Origin: JAKOVR01 sp031415655
GTDB taxonomy: Bacteria > Actinomycetota > Acidimicrobiia > Acidimicrobiales > Acidimicrobilacustridaceae
Assembly: GCA_031415655.1 (NCBI GenBank)
Contig: JANOSD010000016.1
Span: forward strand, 1-64,000
Length of the DNA: 64,000 nt
Direction of reading: 5' to 3'
The number at the start of each line of letters is the position of its first letter. The stretch's first letter is position 1. The translations under genes were made by a program, and so were the position numbers. The notes beneath the pieces were generated by a model that was not told the origin of the DNA, did not search any database, and saw only the letters and a program-made list of their open reading frames with translations. Of this stretch, positions 27,047 to 35,406 are shown piece by piece.

Positions 27047-27147
27047 ACCCGCATCATCCCTTCGGCGCGCCCTGACGCCGAAGAGGGTGGGTGGCGGACC
27101 GGTTGGTCCGCCAGACCTGGGCCAAGCGTCTCATTGGGCCGGCCCCG

Positions 27148-27780
27148 TCAGACCAATGCCGAGACGGAATCGACGAGTTCTCGGGCGGTCACACGGGCGA
27201 GCACCTGGTGCAGCAGTTCAATGGCGCAATCAATGTCGGGCCCCGCCATGTCGCAGGCGAGTTCGGTGTGAAGGAGGGTGATCTGGGTGCCGCTGTCGCC
27301 ACGGATGCCCAGGCCCCACATGCCATCAGGTGGCTCGAGCCCACCGACCAGATCCTCAAGTTCTTCGTGGCAGACGTCGGGGTTGAGCGTGGTGGCAAAG
27401 GCGCACAGGAAACGGTCACCCAGGGGCACGGCATAGATCCCTCCTCGGTAGGTGCGGCCAAGCACGGGAACACCGATGTCCACCGCCGGATTGGCATCGG
27501 CGGAAAGGTGGAGGAACCGAACCTCTTCGCCGGCTTGGCGTTGCCGGTGCGCCTTCGCGATCGCCGTGCGAAAGCCGCAGGGCGAAACCACCATCGGGCT
27601 CGTTGGCATATCGTCCCACGTGACATCACAAAGGGTGCGACCGCCGAGCCGGACACGCCCGCGCAGGCCGGGAAGTGCGTGCACAAGTGTTGCGGCCACA
27701 CGAAGTGCAGCAAAGGCGTTGTCGTCCACGGTCGGACCTACGCCGCCACGAGATTCGGATCGCCAGGCGTCCAGCCGCAC
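27148..27780 (-). CDS. Hypothetical protein downstream of ahpC
   Basis: A 210-residue soluble protein that I do not recognise. It has no signal or membrane span and carries several Cys and His residues (CGFRTA, FLCAFATTLNPDVCHEE, LLHTELACDM). Segments such as LGRTYRGGIYAVPLGDRFLCAF suggest an alpha/beta fold. It follows ahpC on the same strand: the ATG at 27780 would overlap ahpC by 43 bases, and a GTG at 27729 would start just after the ahpC stop and may be the real start. The position would suit an AhpD-like reductase, but no AhpD CxxC motif is present. Confidence 0.6.
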   Translation of the reverse strand: MRLDAWRSESRGGVGPTVDDNAFAALRVAATLVHALPGLRGRVRLGGRTLCDVTWDDMPTSPMVVSPCGFRTAIAKAHRQRQAGEEVRFLHLSADANPAVDIGVPVLGRTYRGGIYAVPLGDRFLCAFATTLNPDVCHEELEDLVGGLEPPDGMWGLGIRGDSGTQITLLHTELACDMAGPDIDCAIELLHQVLARVTARELVDSVSALV

Positions 27781-28280
27781 GCCGTGAGCCCCCCGGATTG
27801 CAACGCCAGCACGATGCGCAGGGTTTCCGCAGGGTCTCTTCCCACGTCGAGGTCGTTGACGCTCACATGCCGAATGGTCCCTTCGGGGTCCACGACGAAG
27901 GTGGCCCGCAGTGGCACGCCACTGTCGCGATGGAGCACACCGAGCGCGGTGGTCAACTCCCGTTTGAGGTCGGAGAGCAGTGGAAAGCGCACGTTGGCCA
28001 ACAACGGATTGACCTCAAGCCAGGCTTGGTGCACGTACTCGCTGTCGAGGCTCAGGCCGAGCAGGCTGACGCCAGCATCGGTGAAGGCCTGGTGGTGATC
28101 GGCGTAGCCGGAGATTTCGGTGGGACACACGAAGGTGAAGTCCTTTGGCCAGCACACCAACACCGTCCAGAGGCCAGCGCACTGGAGCGACGACACCTCC
28201 ACGAACTCGATGGCGCCATCGTTGTTTCGTTGGGCAGCGGTCAGGGCAAAGGACGGGAACGGGTCACGGACGGTCAGCAT
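27738..28280 (-). CDS. ahpC: Alkyl hydroperoxide reductase, AhpC-type peroxiredoxin
   Basis: A 180-residue peroxiredoxin that reduces hydroperoxides. The peroxidatic Cys52 is in WPKDFTFVCPTEI and the likely resolving Cys168 in GLTACGWTPGDP, as in the actinobacterial AhpC layout. Other marks are LGLSLDSEYVHQAW, FPLLSDLKRELTTALGVL and ATFVVDPEGTIRHVSVNDL. The ATG at 28280 has AGGAGG 9 bases upstream; the open frame continues further but carries promoter sequence. An iron-box-like site lies 29 bases upstream, so it is probably linked to iron or heme stress. It is transcribed toward a hypothetical partner and away from the two-component system. Confidence 0.93.
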   Translation of the reverse strand: MLTVRDPFPSFALTAAQRNNDGAIEFVEVSSLQCAGLWTVLVCWPKDFTFVCPTEISGYADHHQAFTDAGVSLLGLSLDSEYVHQAWLEVNPLLANVRFPLLSDLKRELTTALGVLHRDSGVPLRATFVVDPEGTIRHVSVNDLDVGRDPAETLRIVLALQSGGLTACGWTPGDPNLVAA

Positions 28281-28308
28281 AGATATGTAGCCTCCTGAAG
28301 AAGATTCG

Positions 28309-28327
28309 ATAGGTATGCCTAACACAC
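28309..28327. promoter_or_regulatory. Candidate DtxR/IdeR iron box upstream of ahpC
   Basis: ATAGGTATGCCTAACACAC matches 13 of 19 positions of the box TTAGGTTAGCCTAACCTAA, including TAGGT and GCCTAAC. It lies 29-47 bases upstream of the ahpC start. Confidence 0.6.
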
Positions 28328-28462
28328 ATGGAGAGCGTAACGCAAGCCTCGATCGGTGAGCATTCCTCCAACACGGCACCGGTGATGAGCAGCCCATATG
28401 CTCTCCGTAGTACTCGCCTGTCACCGTGACCCACGTCACAGTGCCAGTGGGAGGAGCACTCG

Positions 28463-29170
28463 ATGGTTCAAAGGGGGACCGACGTGCGAGTTCTCGTCGT
28501 AGAAGACGATCAAGCATTGGCCGATGTGATCGCTCGCGGCCTCCGGCAAGATGCCCTGGCCGTCGACCTCGCCATCGACGGTGCCGAAGCGGTCGACAAA
28601 ACAGCGATTACCGCCTACGACGTGGTGGTGCTCGACCGCGATCTCCCGGTGCTGCACGGCGACGACGTCTGTCGGGAGCTCACCCGGAGGGGTGCCGGCG
28701 AACGCATCTTGATGCTCACCGCGTCGGGCACCCTCGACGATCGTGTCGCTGGCCTCAGCCTCGGCGCCGACGACTACCTCGCCAAGCCGTTCGCCATGAA
28801 AGAACTTGTGGCTCGGGTGCGGGCGCTTGGTCGTCGGGTCACGGCTGTCGTTCCGCCCACGCTCACGTTCATCGACCTGGTCGTTGATGTGCCGAGCCGG
28901 CAGGTGGAGCGGGCCGGGAAGGCGATTACCCTCACCCGCAAGGAGTTCGGGGTCCTCGAGGTGCTGATGTCCGCGAACGGACGGGTGGTGAGCGCCGAGG
29001 AACTCCTTGAGAAGGTGTGGGACGAGAACACCGATCCCTTCACGAACGCCATCCGCATTGCGGTCATGACCCTCCGCCGCAAACTTGGTGAACCGGCTGT
29101 CATCGACACCGTGGTTGGCGTTGGTTACCGAATCGCCACCCCGGCCACAGAGGAACTGGCCTCCACGTGA
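28463..29170 (+). CDS. OmpR-family response regulator
   Basis: A 235-residue DNA-binding response regulator. Receiver domain residues about 8-120: acidic pair in VVEDDQALA, phosphoacceptor Asp58 in VVLDRDLP, Thr in MLTASG and Lys in LAKPF. The winged-helix output domain follows (LTRKEFGVLEVLMSANGRVVS, FTNAIRIAVMTLRRKLG, VVGVGYRI). The ATG at 28463 follows GGGAGGAG. Its end overlaps the histidine kinase start, so the pair is co-translated. The signal is unknown. Confidence 0.95.
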   Translation: MVQRGTDVRVLVVEDDQALADVIARGLRQDALAVDLAIDGAEAVDKTAITAYDVVVLDRDLPVLHGDDVCRELTRRGAGERILMLTASGTLDDRVAGLSLGADDYLAKPFAMKELVARVRALGRRVTAVVPPTLTFIDLVVDVPSRQVERAGKAITLTRKEFGVLEVLMSANGRVVSAEELLEKVWDENTDPFTNAIRIAVMTLRRKLGEPAVIDTVVGVGYRIATPATEELAST

Positions 29171-30510
29171 GATTCCGCCCCACCATTCGGCTCCGGCTCA
29201 CTGCGTTCTACACGGCGATGTTTCTGATGCTCGGCGCAATGGTGCTCGCCGTTGCCTATCTCCAGGTGAAGGGCAGCCTCGAGAGCGATCAGGAGGGCAA
29301 CTCGCTCCGACGGGCATCGGAGCAATACGGCTACACCGAGGAGCAGATCCGAGCCTTCAATACGCTCCAGCTGCCGCCCCCCGCCCAGCCGGGTCCCCGG
29401 GAGGCCAGCAACGTTGGTGAAGTGATTACCGGCGTGCAGGCCGACATCACCGATGATGCGCTCCACGAGTTGCTTGTCGGTTCCGGCATCGCACTGGGGG
29501 TGATGCTGGTGGCCGCCACCTTGGTGGGATGGTTGGCGGCCGGTCGGGTGCTTCGTCCTGTCGGCCGGCTCACGTCCCGAGCCCGAGATCTCTCCGAGGA
29601 GAATCTCAACGAGCGACTGGCCATGGAAGGCCCGAGGGACGAATTGAAGGAACTGGCCGACACGCTCGACGGCATGTTGTCTCGACTTGAGGTGGCATTC
29701 GACGCGCAACGCAATCTGGCGGCCCACGTCTCCCACGAGCTCCGTACCCCGATCTCGATCATCCGGGCCGAGACCGACCTCGTTCTCGATCAGTCGGATG
29801 TTTCGGCGCGCGAGCGGGTGATGGCCGAAACGGTCCGTGCTGCCGCCGACCGCACGGAAGCACTGCTTGACAGCTTGTTGGCGTTGGCCCGAAGTGAGAG
29901 CACGATGAATGACCGTGAGCCGATCGACCTGGCCGATGTCACCGGTGATGTGGTTGGCGAATCGGTCGACCGAGCCGATGCGGCGCGGGTGGAGATCGAT
30001 CTCTCGCTCGATACTGCGGTGATCCTCGCCGACCATTTCCTGGTGCAACGACTCGTTGGCAACCTCGTCGACAACGCCATCAAACACAACCGTCCTGGCG
30101 GCTGGCTGCATATTTTTGTGCATGCCGACGCTGCCACCGACGAAGCAGTCCTTCTCGTCGAGAACAGCGGCGACCGTTTCTCCCCCGAGCAGATCGAAGA
30201 GATCACCAAGCCGTTCCATCGGATCGATGGTCGGCGTCCGGGTTACGGCCTGGGAACCACGGTGGTGCAATCGGTGGTGCGGTCCCACGGCGGTACGTTC
30301 GTCGTGGCCGCCCGCCCGGAAGGCGGCCTGCGGGCCACCGTGCGTCTGCCGCTCGCCCCCGCGTCGGGCCACGATGCCGGGGTGGGTAGGACGGCTACGT
30401 CCGCCGCCTCCGCTACTCCGCCGACGGCATCTTCAACGGCCTCAGCGGCCTCCACGGGCGCCGTCGATGACCACCGACGAGCATCCCGAAGGTCCATTTC
30501 TGCTCGCTGA
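29167..30510 (+). CDS. Sensor histidine kinase
   Basis: A 447-residue membrane kinase. One membrane span at about 12-32, a short extracellular loop, a second span near 103-125 (SGIALGVMLVAATLVGWLAAGR), a HAMP linker, the HisKA box with His190 (AAHVSHELRTP) and a HATPase domain with the N-box VGNLVDNAIKHN and the G-box YGLGTTVVQSVV. The C-terminal 50 residues are an Ala/Ser/Thr-rich tail without a domain. GTG at 29167 overlaps the regulator stop. The small loop suits a ligand or envelope-stress sensor. Confidence 0.95.
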   Translation: MRFRPTIRLRLTAFYTAMFLMLGAMVLAVAYLQVKGSLESDQEGNSLRRASEQYGYTEEQIRAFNTLQLPPPAQPGPREASNVGEVITGVQADITDDALHELLVGSGIALGVMLVAATLVGWLAAGRVLRPVGRLTSRARDLSEENLNERLAMEGPRDELKELADTLDGMLSRLEVAFDAQRNLAAHVSHELRTPISIIRAETDLVLDQSDVSARERVMAETVRAAADRTEALLDSLLALARSESTMNDREPIDLADVTGDVVGESVDRADAARVEIDLSLDTAVILADHFLVQRLVGNLVDNAIKHNRPGGWLHIFVHADAATDEAVLLVENSGDRFSPEQIEEITKPFHRIDGRRPGYGLGTTVVQSVVRSHGGTFVVAARPEGGLRATVRLPLAPASGHDAGVGRTATSAASATPPTASSTASAASTGAVDDHRRASRRSISAR

Positions 30511-30657
30511 GCGCGTGATTTCGCTTCGCCGTGAACCGCCGATTGCGGGTCCCGGTTCGAAGCCGGCCGGAACGGGTAGCAGTACGTGTCGACGAATGGT
30601 TGCTGGCTGGCGATCGACAACCCCACGCCGACGACTGCGGTACGCCACGATGGGGGA

Positions 30658-31716
30658 ATGCGAGTGTTCTCCGATCTCCGTCTTGCCCCGTTCGATGACG
30701 TTGCCTCCGCTCGAAACGTTCCTTCGACGTGCCGGGTGCCTCGTGGTGCGTTGTTTGCCGGGTTTGGGGTGGCGGTGTTTCTCGTCGGTGCTTGCAGTGG
30801 GGGGAGTGGGCCGTCTTCCCCCACCACCGCCGTTTCGACCACCGGTGGGTCGACGTCGATCACCACGGCGGGACCTGGCCCCTCGGGGTCGCCCGCCCCC
30901 ACGGGGACCGGTGGGCCGACGGGGACTGGCGGGCGGACGGCAACACTGCGCATCCTCGTGAGCAATGACGACGGAATCGGTGCGCCAGGTATCGACGCAT
31001 TGGCGGTAGGCCTCCGCGCGTTGCCGGCCACCGAAGTGGTGATCGTGGCGCCCGCCACGAATCAGAGTGGCGTGGGCGAGCAGCGATCGGTGGTGCCACC
31101 GGCCACGTCGGCCGGCACCACAAAGAGTGGCGTGCCCGGTACGGCCGTGGCCGGCACGCCGGCTGACGCAGTGACATGGGCGCTTGATGGGGGGATGCCG
31201 ACTCGTCCCCACGTCGTGATATCCGGCGTGAACCTCGGTCAGAACGTGGGGCCGGCGATCGCGCTGTCGGGCACGGTTGGCGCCGCCCGCACTGCTGCGA
31301 AGGCCGGCATCCCTGGCTTGGCGGTCAGTCAAGGGCTCGGTCAACGCCTCGAGGACCCTCTCGACTACGGCGTCGCCGTCCGGCTCGCGGTGGAATGGGT
31401 GGACGAGCACCGGGCGGCGCTTTTGGGCCGGCCAACCACTGGCCCTGGCTTCACAGACCCTGGCTTCACAAACCCAGGCTCCACAGACCCGGCCACGGTC
31501 GACAACCTCAACGTTCCCACCTGCCGAGGAGGGGAGCCGCGAGGCCGTAAAGCGGTACCGGCGGCCGTCGACACCACCAACGGTGGGTTGCTCGACCCGG
31601 CGGAGTGCGACACCGCCGTCACCGCGCCGGTCGACGACATCCAGGCCCTCAACAACGGGTGGATCACTCTCACGGACGTGGGTGCCGGGCCACCCGCTCC
31701 TGCTCCCTCGCGTTGA
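30658..31716 (+). CDS. Exported SurE-like nucleotidase lipoprotein
   Basis: SurE proteins are metal-dependent 5'/3'-nucleotidases, normally cytoplasmic. Here the catalytic core is complete in its early motifs (RILVSNDDGIGAPGI with the metal-binding Asp pair, VAPATNQSGVG, VISGVNLGQNVG, SGTVGAARTA), but it follows a hydrophobic stretch and lipobox VFLVGAC and a 45-residue Gly/Ser/Thr/Pro linker, so it should be anchored outside the membrane. A 15-bp DNA repeat near 31443-31490 inserts GFTDP-type units in the C-terminal part. The start is uncertain: ATG at 30658 is used; GTG at 30736 would give a tidier lipoprotein signal. The gene lies 147 bases after the kinase. Confidence 0.82.
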   Translation: MRVFSDLRLAPFDDVASARNVPSTCRVPRGALFAGFGVAVFLVGACSGGSGPSSPTTAVSTTGGSTSITTAGPGPSGSPAPTGTGGPTGTGGRTATLRILVSNDDGIGAPGIDALAVGLRALPATEVVIVAPATNQSGVGEQRSVVPPATSAGTTKSGVPGTAVAGTPADAVTWALDGGMPTRPHVVISGVNLGQNVGPAIALSGTVGAARTAAKAGIPGLAVSQGLGQRLEDPLDYGVAVRLAVEWVDEHRAALLGRPTTGPGFTDPGFTNPGSTDPATVDNLNVPTCRGGEPRGRKAVPAAVDTTNGGLLDPAECDTAVTAPVDDIQALNNGWITLTDVGAGPPAPAPSR

Positions 31717-32944
31717 GGTGGGCGGTGGCCGGAGGGTCGTGTATGGCACAGTCTGCGAACCGTTCCTGCCGTCGGCATGATCCCCGTCCTTCACCACGGC
31801 CGCCGTGCTCCGGGCCAGGGGGACTCAGCGCCAGGGGGACTCGGGGGACTCATTTCCGCAACTGGTCGACCCGGCGGGGGCCACCCAAGAGTTCCGGTGC
31901 TGGCGTGCGATCCTTCCCCAAACCGCAATCGAGAGCGGTCTCCGCGGTCAGGTGGTTCACACCAGCCCGGGAGCTCACCGATGTCCACCCTCACTCTTGC
32001 CCGCCGAACCCGTGCCGATCGTGGCATGGACCGAACACTGCTCCGGGCGTCGTCGACGGCTGCGCTCGACGCCGACCTCCGTCGGTTCGGGGCCAATCGC
32101 CACCTGGAGGCGGACGACGTGGGTGTCACTACGAGAATTGGTCGACCGTGGCCCAATCACCGCCCCGCTGCCACAAACGCAACGACAGATTCCGCTCTCC
32201 GCCTCCTAGGTGAGATTGCGGCGGCGTCGGGATGACGAAACGTGCCTGACGGTCGGGTGGTCCATGAGCTTCTGCGCGGCATACCACTGACCACGGCTTG
32301 TCTTCATCGGGCGGTGGGAGCCGAAGGAGCTGAGCTGCTACACCAAGCCGGCTTCGTCATCGCCATCGGCGATTGGTGGCGACTGGCGTTTTGGATCGCC
32401 TCGGTCAATGGGGCGCTTTTCATAGCGCCCCACGGCATACCGGTGACGGCGTTGCGCAACGTCGTCACCGGGCCGGATGCCTTCGTAACGCGGGTCGCCC
32501 CCTGGCAATGCTGCCGGGTTGAAGCCTGAGAGGCTGTCGGTGAAGTCCGCCCAGATCAGCGGGCGTTCTGGCGCCCGCCAGGCAAGGACGCAGGACGAAG
32601 GCCCCCCTGTAATCGGGCGTCGAGGACGAGGACGCCGCATGGCGGGATGTCCAGGACGGCCCTGAGCGGGCATGACTTTGCCGACAGCCTCTGAGGGGTG
32701 CGGACCTGTCGCCGTTCCACACACGCCTCCGGTCTCTTGGTGTCACGAAGTCCTCCGTCGTGTTGCGAAGCCTGACGCTCCTGGCACCGGTTCGTCGTTG
32801 CGATGCTCGGAACCATGGCGCAGGATTCGTTTCCCGAAGGCGACCGCCCGTTCTCGTCGTGACCCCGCGCCGTCGGTCCTCTGGTCCGTCGGTCCTCAGG
32901 TCGGACCGCGTGCCTCACGACAGCCGCGAAGTACGGTTCCCGAC
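31717..32944. other. 1.2-kb stretch with no confident gene
   Basis: Frames of 60-130 codons are open on both strands but none matches a family. Short direct repeats of GGGGGACTC occur near 31819-31853. A weak candidate (31981-32235) is listed separately. A 95-codon frame at 32242-32529 lacks a ribosome binding site and family resemblance. Confidence 0.5.
31981..32235 (+). CDS. Weak candidate small protein
   Basis: An 84-codon frame beginning MSTLTLARRTRADRGMDRT with GGGAG 9 bases upstream. It is basic and has no recognisable motif. It could equally be chance reading in GC-rich DNA. Confidence 0.25.
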   Translation: MSTLTLARRTRADRGMDRTLLRASSTAALDADLRRFGANRHLEADDVGVTTRIGRPWPNHRPAATNATTDSALRLLGEIAAASG

Positions 32945-33922
32945 GTGCTGCCGGCCCTGATCGTCCTTGCCGTTGTGGCCGTCCTCGCCACTGGCTGGGC
33001 GCTCATGCTCCGTCGAGCCGGGGGTCTGATCAAGGCCGAGCTGGCGAAGACGAGCGACGATCTCAACGCGACGACGGTCACGTTGACGTCCGCGGAGGCG
33101 AAGGTGGCAACGCTCGAAAATGAGTGTGCCGCTGCCGCCACACGCGCCCAGGCCGCCGATCTGCGGGCTCGATCGGAGCAACAGCGGGCCGCCGAAGCCG
33201 AAACGAGGGCGAAGGAGGAGTGGGATCGAGCTGCTGCTGCCGATACCCGCGCCTCGGCGGAACGGCAGCGGGCGGAGGACGAGCGGGCTCGGGCCGAAGA
33301 GGAGCGAGAGGTGGCGACGGCAGAGCGGCGGACGGCCGAAGGTGAGCGGGAGCGGGCGGCCATCGCCGAGGCCGCTTCCGTCGATGCTGCTGCCCGAGCC
33401 AACGTGGCTGAGCAGGAACTGCTTGCGGTGAGGAGCACGCTCGACCCCGAAGGCCTTTGGGTGTTCGAGCGGCGGCGTTTGTGTCGTTTGTGGCGAGACT
33501 GGGTGAGCGTCCACCTCGATGCCACGTGCCCCATGCCGATCCGCCCCTCGATGGAGGCGGCCCGTGCTGCCGTCGACATCTTGGCGTCAGCCAGCCGGGA
33601 GGAGTGCGGCGTCCCGATCGACGTGGGTTGGGCCATTCCGCTCGATGCGCCGATCTCGATCGAGGGAGTATTGGTGCTCCTTCGTGCGGTCGAGGAACTC
33701 GTCACCACCGCCCGGCGCACCAATGGCGGCGAGCTCACGATCACCCGCTCCGGCGACGACCTACACCTTGCTCTCGTCGCCGATCCGGGGCAGGTGCTGC
33801 CAACCGATTTGGCTTCCTCCACGGCGGCGCTCGGTTGGCAAGTGACCGTCAATGGCAACACCATGAAGGTGCGACTGCCCGCGGTACTCGCACCCCGCCC
33901 AACCGCCGCTCAACCATTCTGA
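32945..33922 (+). CDS. Membrane-anchored coiled-coil protein with GHKL-like C-terminus
   Basis: About 325 residues. The frame opens with one membrane helix (LPALIVLAVVAVLATGWALML), then a long Ala/Glu/Arg-rich coiled coil of about 130 residues in heptad style (AETRAKEEWDRAAAADTRAS and similar). The C-terminal 150 residues form a globular domain: WVFERRRLCRLWRDWVSVHL, then LRAVEELVTTARRTNGGELTITRSGDDLHLALVAD, which looks like a degenerate GHKL/HATPase fold, without a clear ATP-lid Gly motif. The GTG at 32945 is chosen because the membrane helix starts there; no strong ribosome binding site is seen. Function unknown; a signalling adaptor is possible. Confidence 0.65.
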   Translation: MLPALIVLAVVAVLATGWALMLRRAGGLIKAELAKTSDDLNATTVTLTSAEAKVATLENECAAAATRAQAADLRARSEQQRAAEAETRAKEEWDRAAAADTRASAERQRAEDERARAEEEREVATAERRTAEGERERAAIAEAASVDAAARANVAEQELLAVRSTLDPEGLWVFERRRLCRLWRDWVSVHLDATCPMPIRPSMEAARAAVDILASASREECGVPIDVGWAIPLDAPISIEGVLVLLRAVEELVTTARRTNGGELTITRSGDDLHLALVADPGQVLPTDLASSTAALGWQVTVNGNTMKVRLPAVLAPRPTAAQPF

Positions 33923-33966
33923 CGCCCGCCCGCCCCGCTGGACCGGGGGCGATCGCGGGCCGGATC

Positions 33967-34289
33967 GGTTGGGCAGGAGCGTCGTTAGATGCGCGGTTCC
34001 TGCCCACACGATGCGCCGACGGGCGGTTGCGGTGCCCGTTCGCCGGGACGGTTGGGTAGGAGCGTCGTTGGATGCACGGTTCCTGCCCACACGATGCGCC
34101 GACGGGGGCGATCGGGCGGTCGATGTGCCCACCCCGATCGCCGGGTCGGTTGGGCAGGAGCGTCGTTGGATGCGCGGTTCCTGCCCACACGATGCGCCGA
34201 CGGGCGGTTGCGGTGCCCGCTCGCCGGGACGGTTGGGTAGGAGCGTCGTTGGATGCGCGGTTCCTGCCCACACGATGCGCCGACGGGCG
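33967..34289. repeat. Four-copy 83-98 bp intergenic repeat with internal hairpin
   Basis: Units start at 33967, 34050, 34148 and 34231 (spacing 83, 98, 83). Each contains GGTTGGG(C/T)AGGAGCGTCGTT, then GCGGTTCCTGCCCACACGAT and GCGCCGACGGG. GGGCAGGA at the unit head pairs with TCCTGCCC 19 bases on; units 2 and 4 have a G-U compatible T in the arm. The array lies between the coiled-coil gene and the cyclase gene. Open frames pass through it on both strands but consist of the repeat only. Confidence 0.9.
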
Positions 34290-34379
34290 ATGCGCCGACG
34301 GCGCCGGCGATTGCGGGGCGGCACGGGCGGCGCCGCGTGGATCACGGCACGGCATCGTGATTCCCACCTACGGTGGGGC

Positions 34380-35354
34380 ATGGCCGATCCGGAGCTGCGT
34401 CGAGAGCTACGTGAGGCCATCGTGGGCGCGCCTCTCTACACCATTTCCGACCTGATGGCAGTCACCGGCACGGACCGTGAGTTCGCCGATGAGTTGTGGC
34501 TCTCGTTGGGCTTCCCTCTGCTTGTCGACGCGAACGCGGTGGAGTATTCAGAAGAGGACGCCGAGGCGCTTCGCAGTCTGAATGGGATGATCGAGCTCGA
34601 ACTGGCCGAACGCGACAAGTTGCTGGCCATGACGCGGGTCATGGGTCAGTCGATGAGCCGGGTGGCGACCGCCCAGGTGCAACTTTTCGCCGATGAACTG
34701 GTCGCGATGGTGAACCACGATGATGCGGGGCTCGTCGACGATGACCTGCGCGCCTCGATCATTGAATTGATGGTTCCGGGCGTTGAACGGTTCGTGGCCT
34801 ACTGCTACCGCCGCCACCTCAGCGCTGCGCTCGACCGGGAGATCGAGAAAACCGACGACCAAGGTTTTGGCGTCATTGGGTTTGTGGACTTGGTCGACTT
34901 CACTCGCACCACTCGCAAGCTTGATGACGGCGAGTTGGCCGACCTCGTAGGCCGGTTCGAGCGCCACGTCTACGAGACGATCACCAACTCCGGGGCCCGC
35001 CTTCGCAAGCTGCTGGGCGACGGCGTGATGTTCGATGCGCCCGATGCCACCCACGCCGCGACCGCCGCGCTGGCCCTCGTGATGCGTTGCGCTGAAGACC
35101 CGCGCTTGGCCGGTGCTCGCGGCGGCTTGGCGATCGGCCCGATACTCGAGATGGAAGGCGACATCTACGGCGAGACGGTAAACCGGGCCAGCCGGCTTGC
35201 TGGTCTCGCCTATCCCAACACGGTGGTGGCCGACCGTTCGGTGGGCGAGTCGGTACAAGGCGTCGCCGGTCTTTCGGTGCGTCCGCTGGGGCTCCGTCCC
35301 GTCAAGGGCCTCGGGCGGGTCGATGTCGTGGTCATCCGCCCCGCCCTCGTATGA
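34380..35354 (+). CDS. Class III adenylate/guanylate cyclase with N-terminal regulatory domain
   Basis: A 324-residue cytoplasmic cyclase. Residues about 1-155 resemble the autoinhibitory domain of mycobacterial Rv1264-type cyclases (YTISDLMAVTGTDREFADELWLSLGFP, ALRSLNGMIELELAERDKLLAMTRVMGQSM). The catalytic domain has metal-binding Asp170 (GFVDLVDFT) and Asp214, the purine-specifying Lys210 (RKLLGDG), and the transition-state Asn/Arg pair in GETVNRASR. These fit an active adenylate cyclase, working as a homodimer. ATG at 34380 follows GGTGGGG; the long open frame upstream only reads the four-copy repeat. Confidence 0.92.
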   Translation: MADPELRRELREAIVGAPLYTISDLMAVTGTDREFADELWLSLGFPLLVDANAVEYSEEDAEALRSLNGMIELELAERDKLLAMTRVMGQSMSRVATAQVQLFADELVAMVNHDDAGLVDDDLRASIIELMVPGVERFVAYCYRRHLSAALDREIEKTDDQGFGVIGFVDLVDFTRTTRKLDDGELADLVGRFERHVYETITNSGARLRKLLGDGVMFDAPDATHAATAALALVMRCAEDPRLAGARGGLAIGPILEMEGDIYGETVNRASRLAGLAYPNTVVADRSVGESVQGVAGLSVRPLGLRPVKGLGRVDVVVIRPALV

Positions 35355-35406
35355 ATCCCCGCCCTCGTGTGAATCCCGGCTCGTGAAGCCAGGTCTGCAC
35401 CTGCGA

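Noticed and set aside
32242..32529. A 95-codon frame on the + strand
   Set aside because: No ribosome binding site, no family, and an overlapping minus-strand frame is just as open.
33967..34289. CRISPR-like array
   Set aside because: The repeat units are 83-98 bp with almost no unique spacer, and no cas genes are near; it is a direct repeat with a hairpin, not a CRISPR array.
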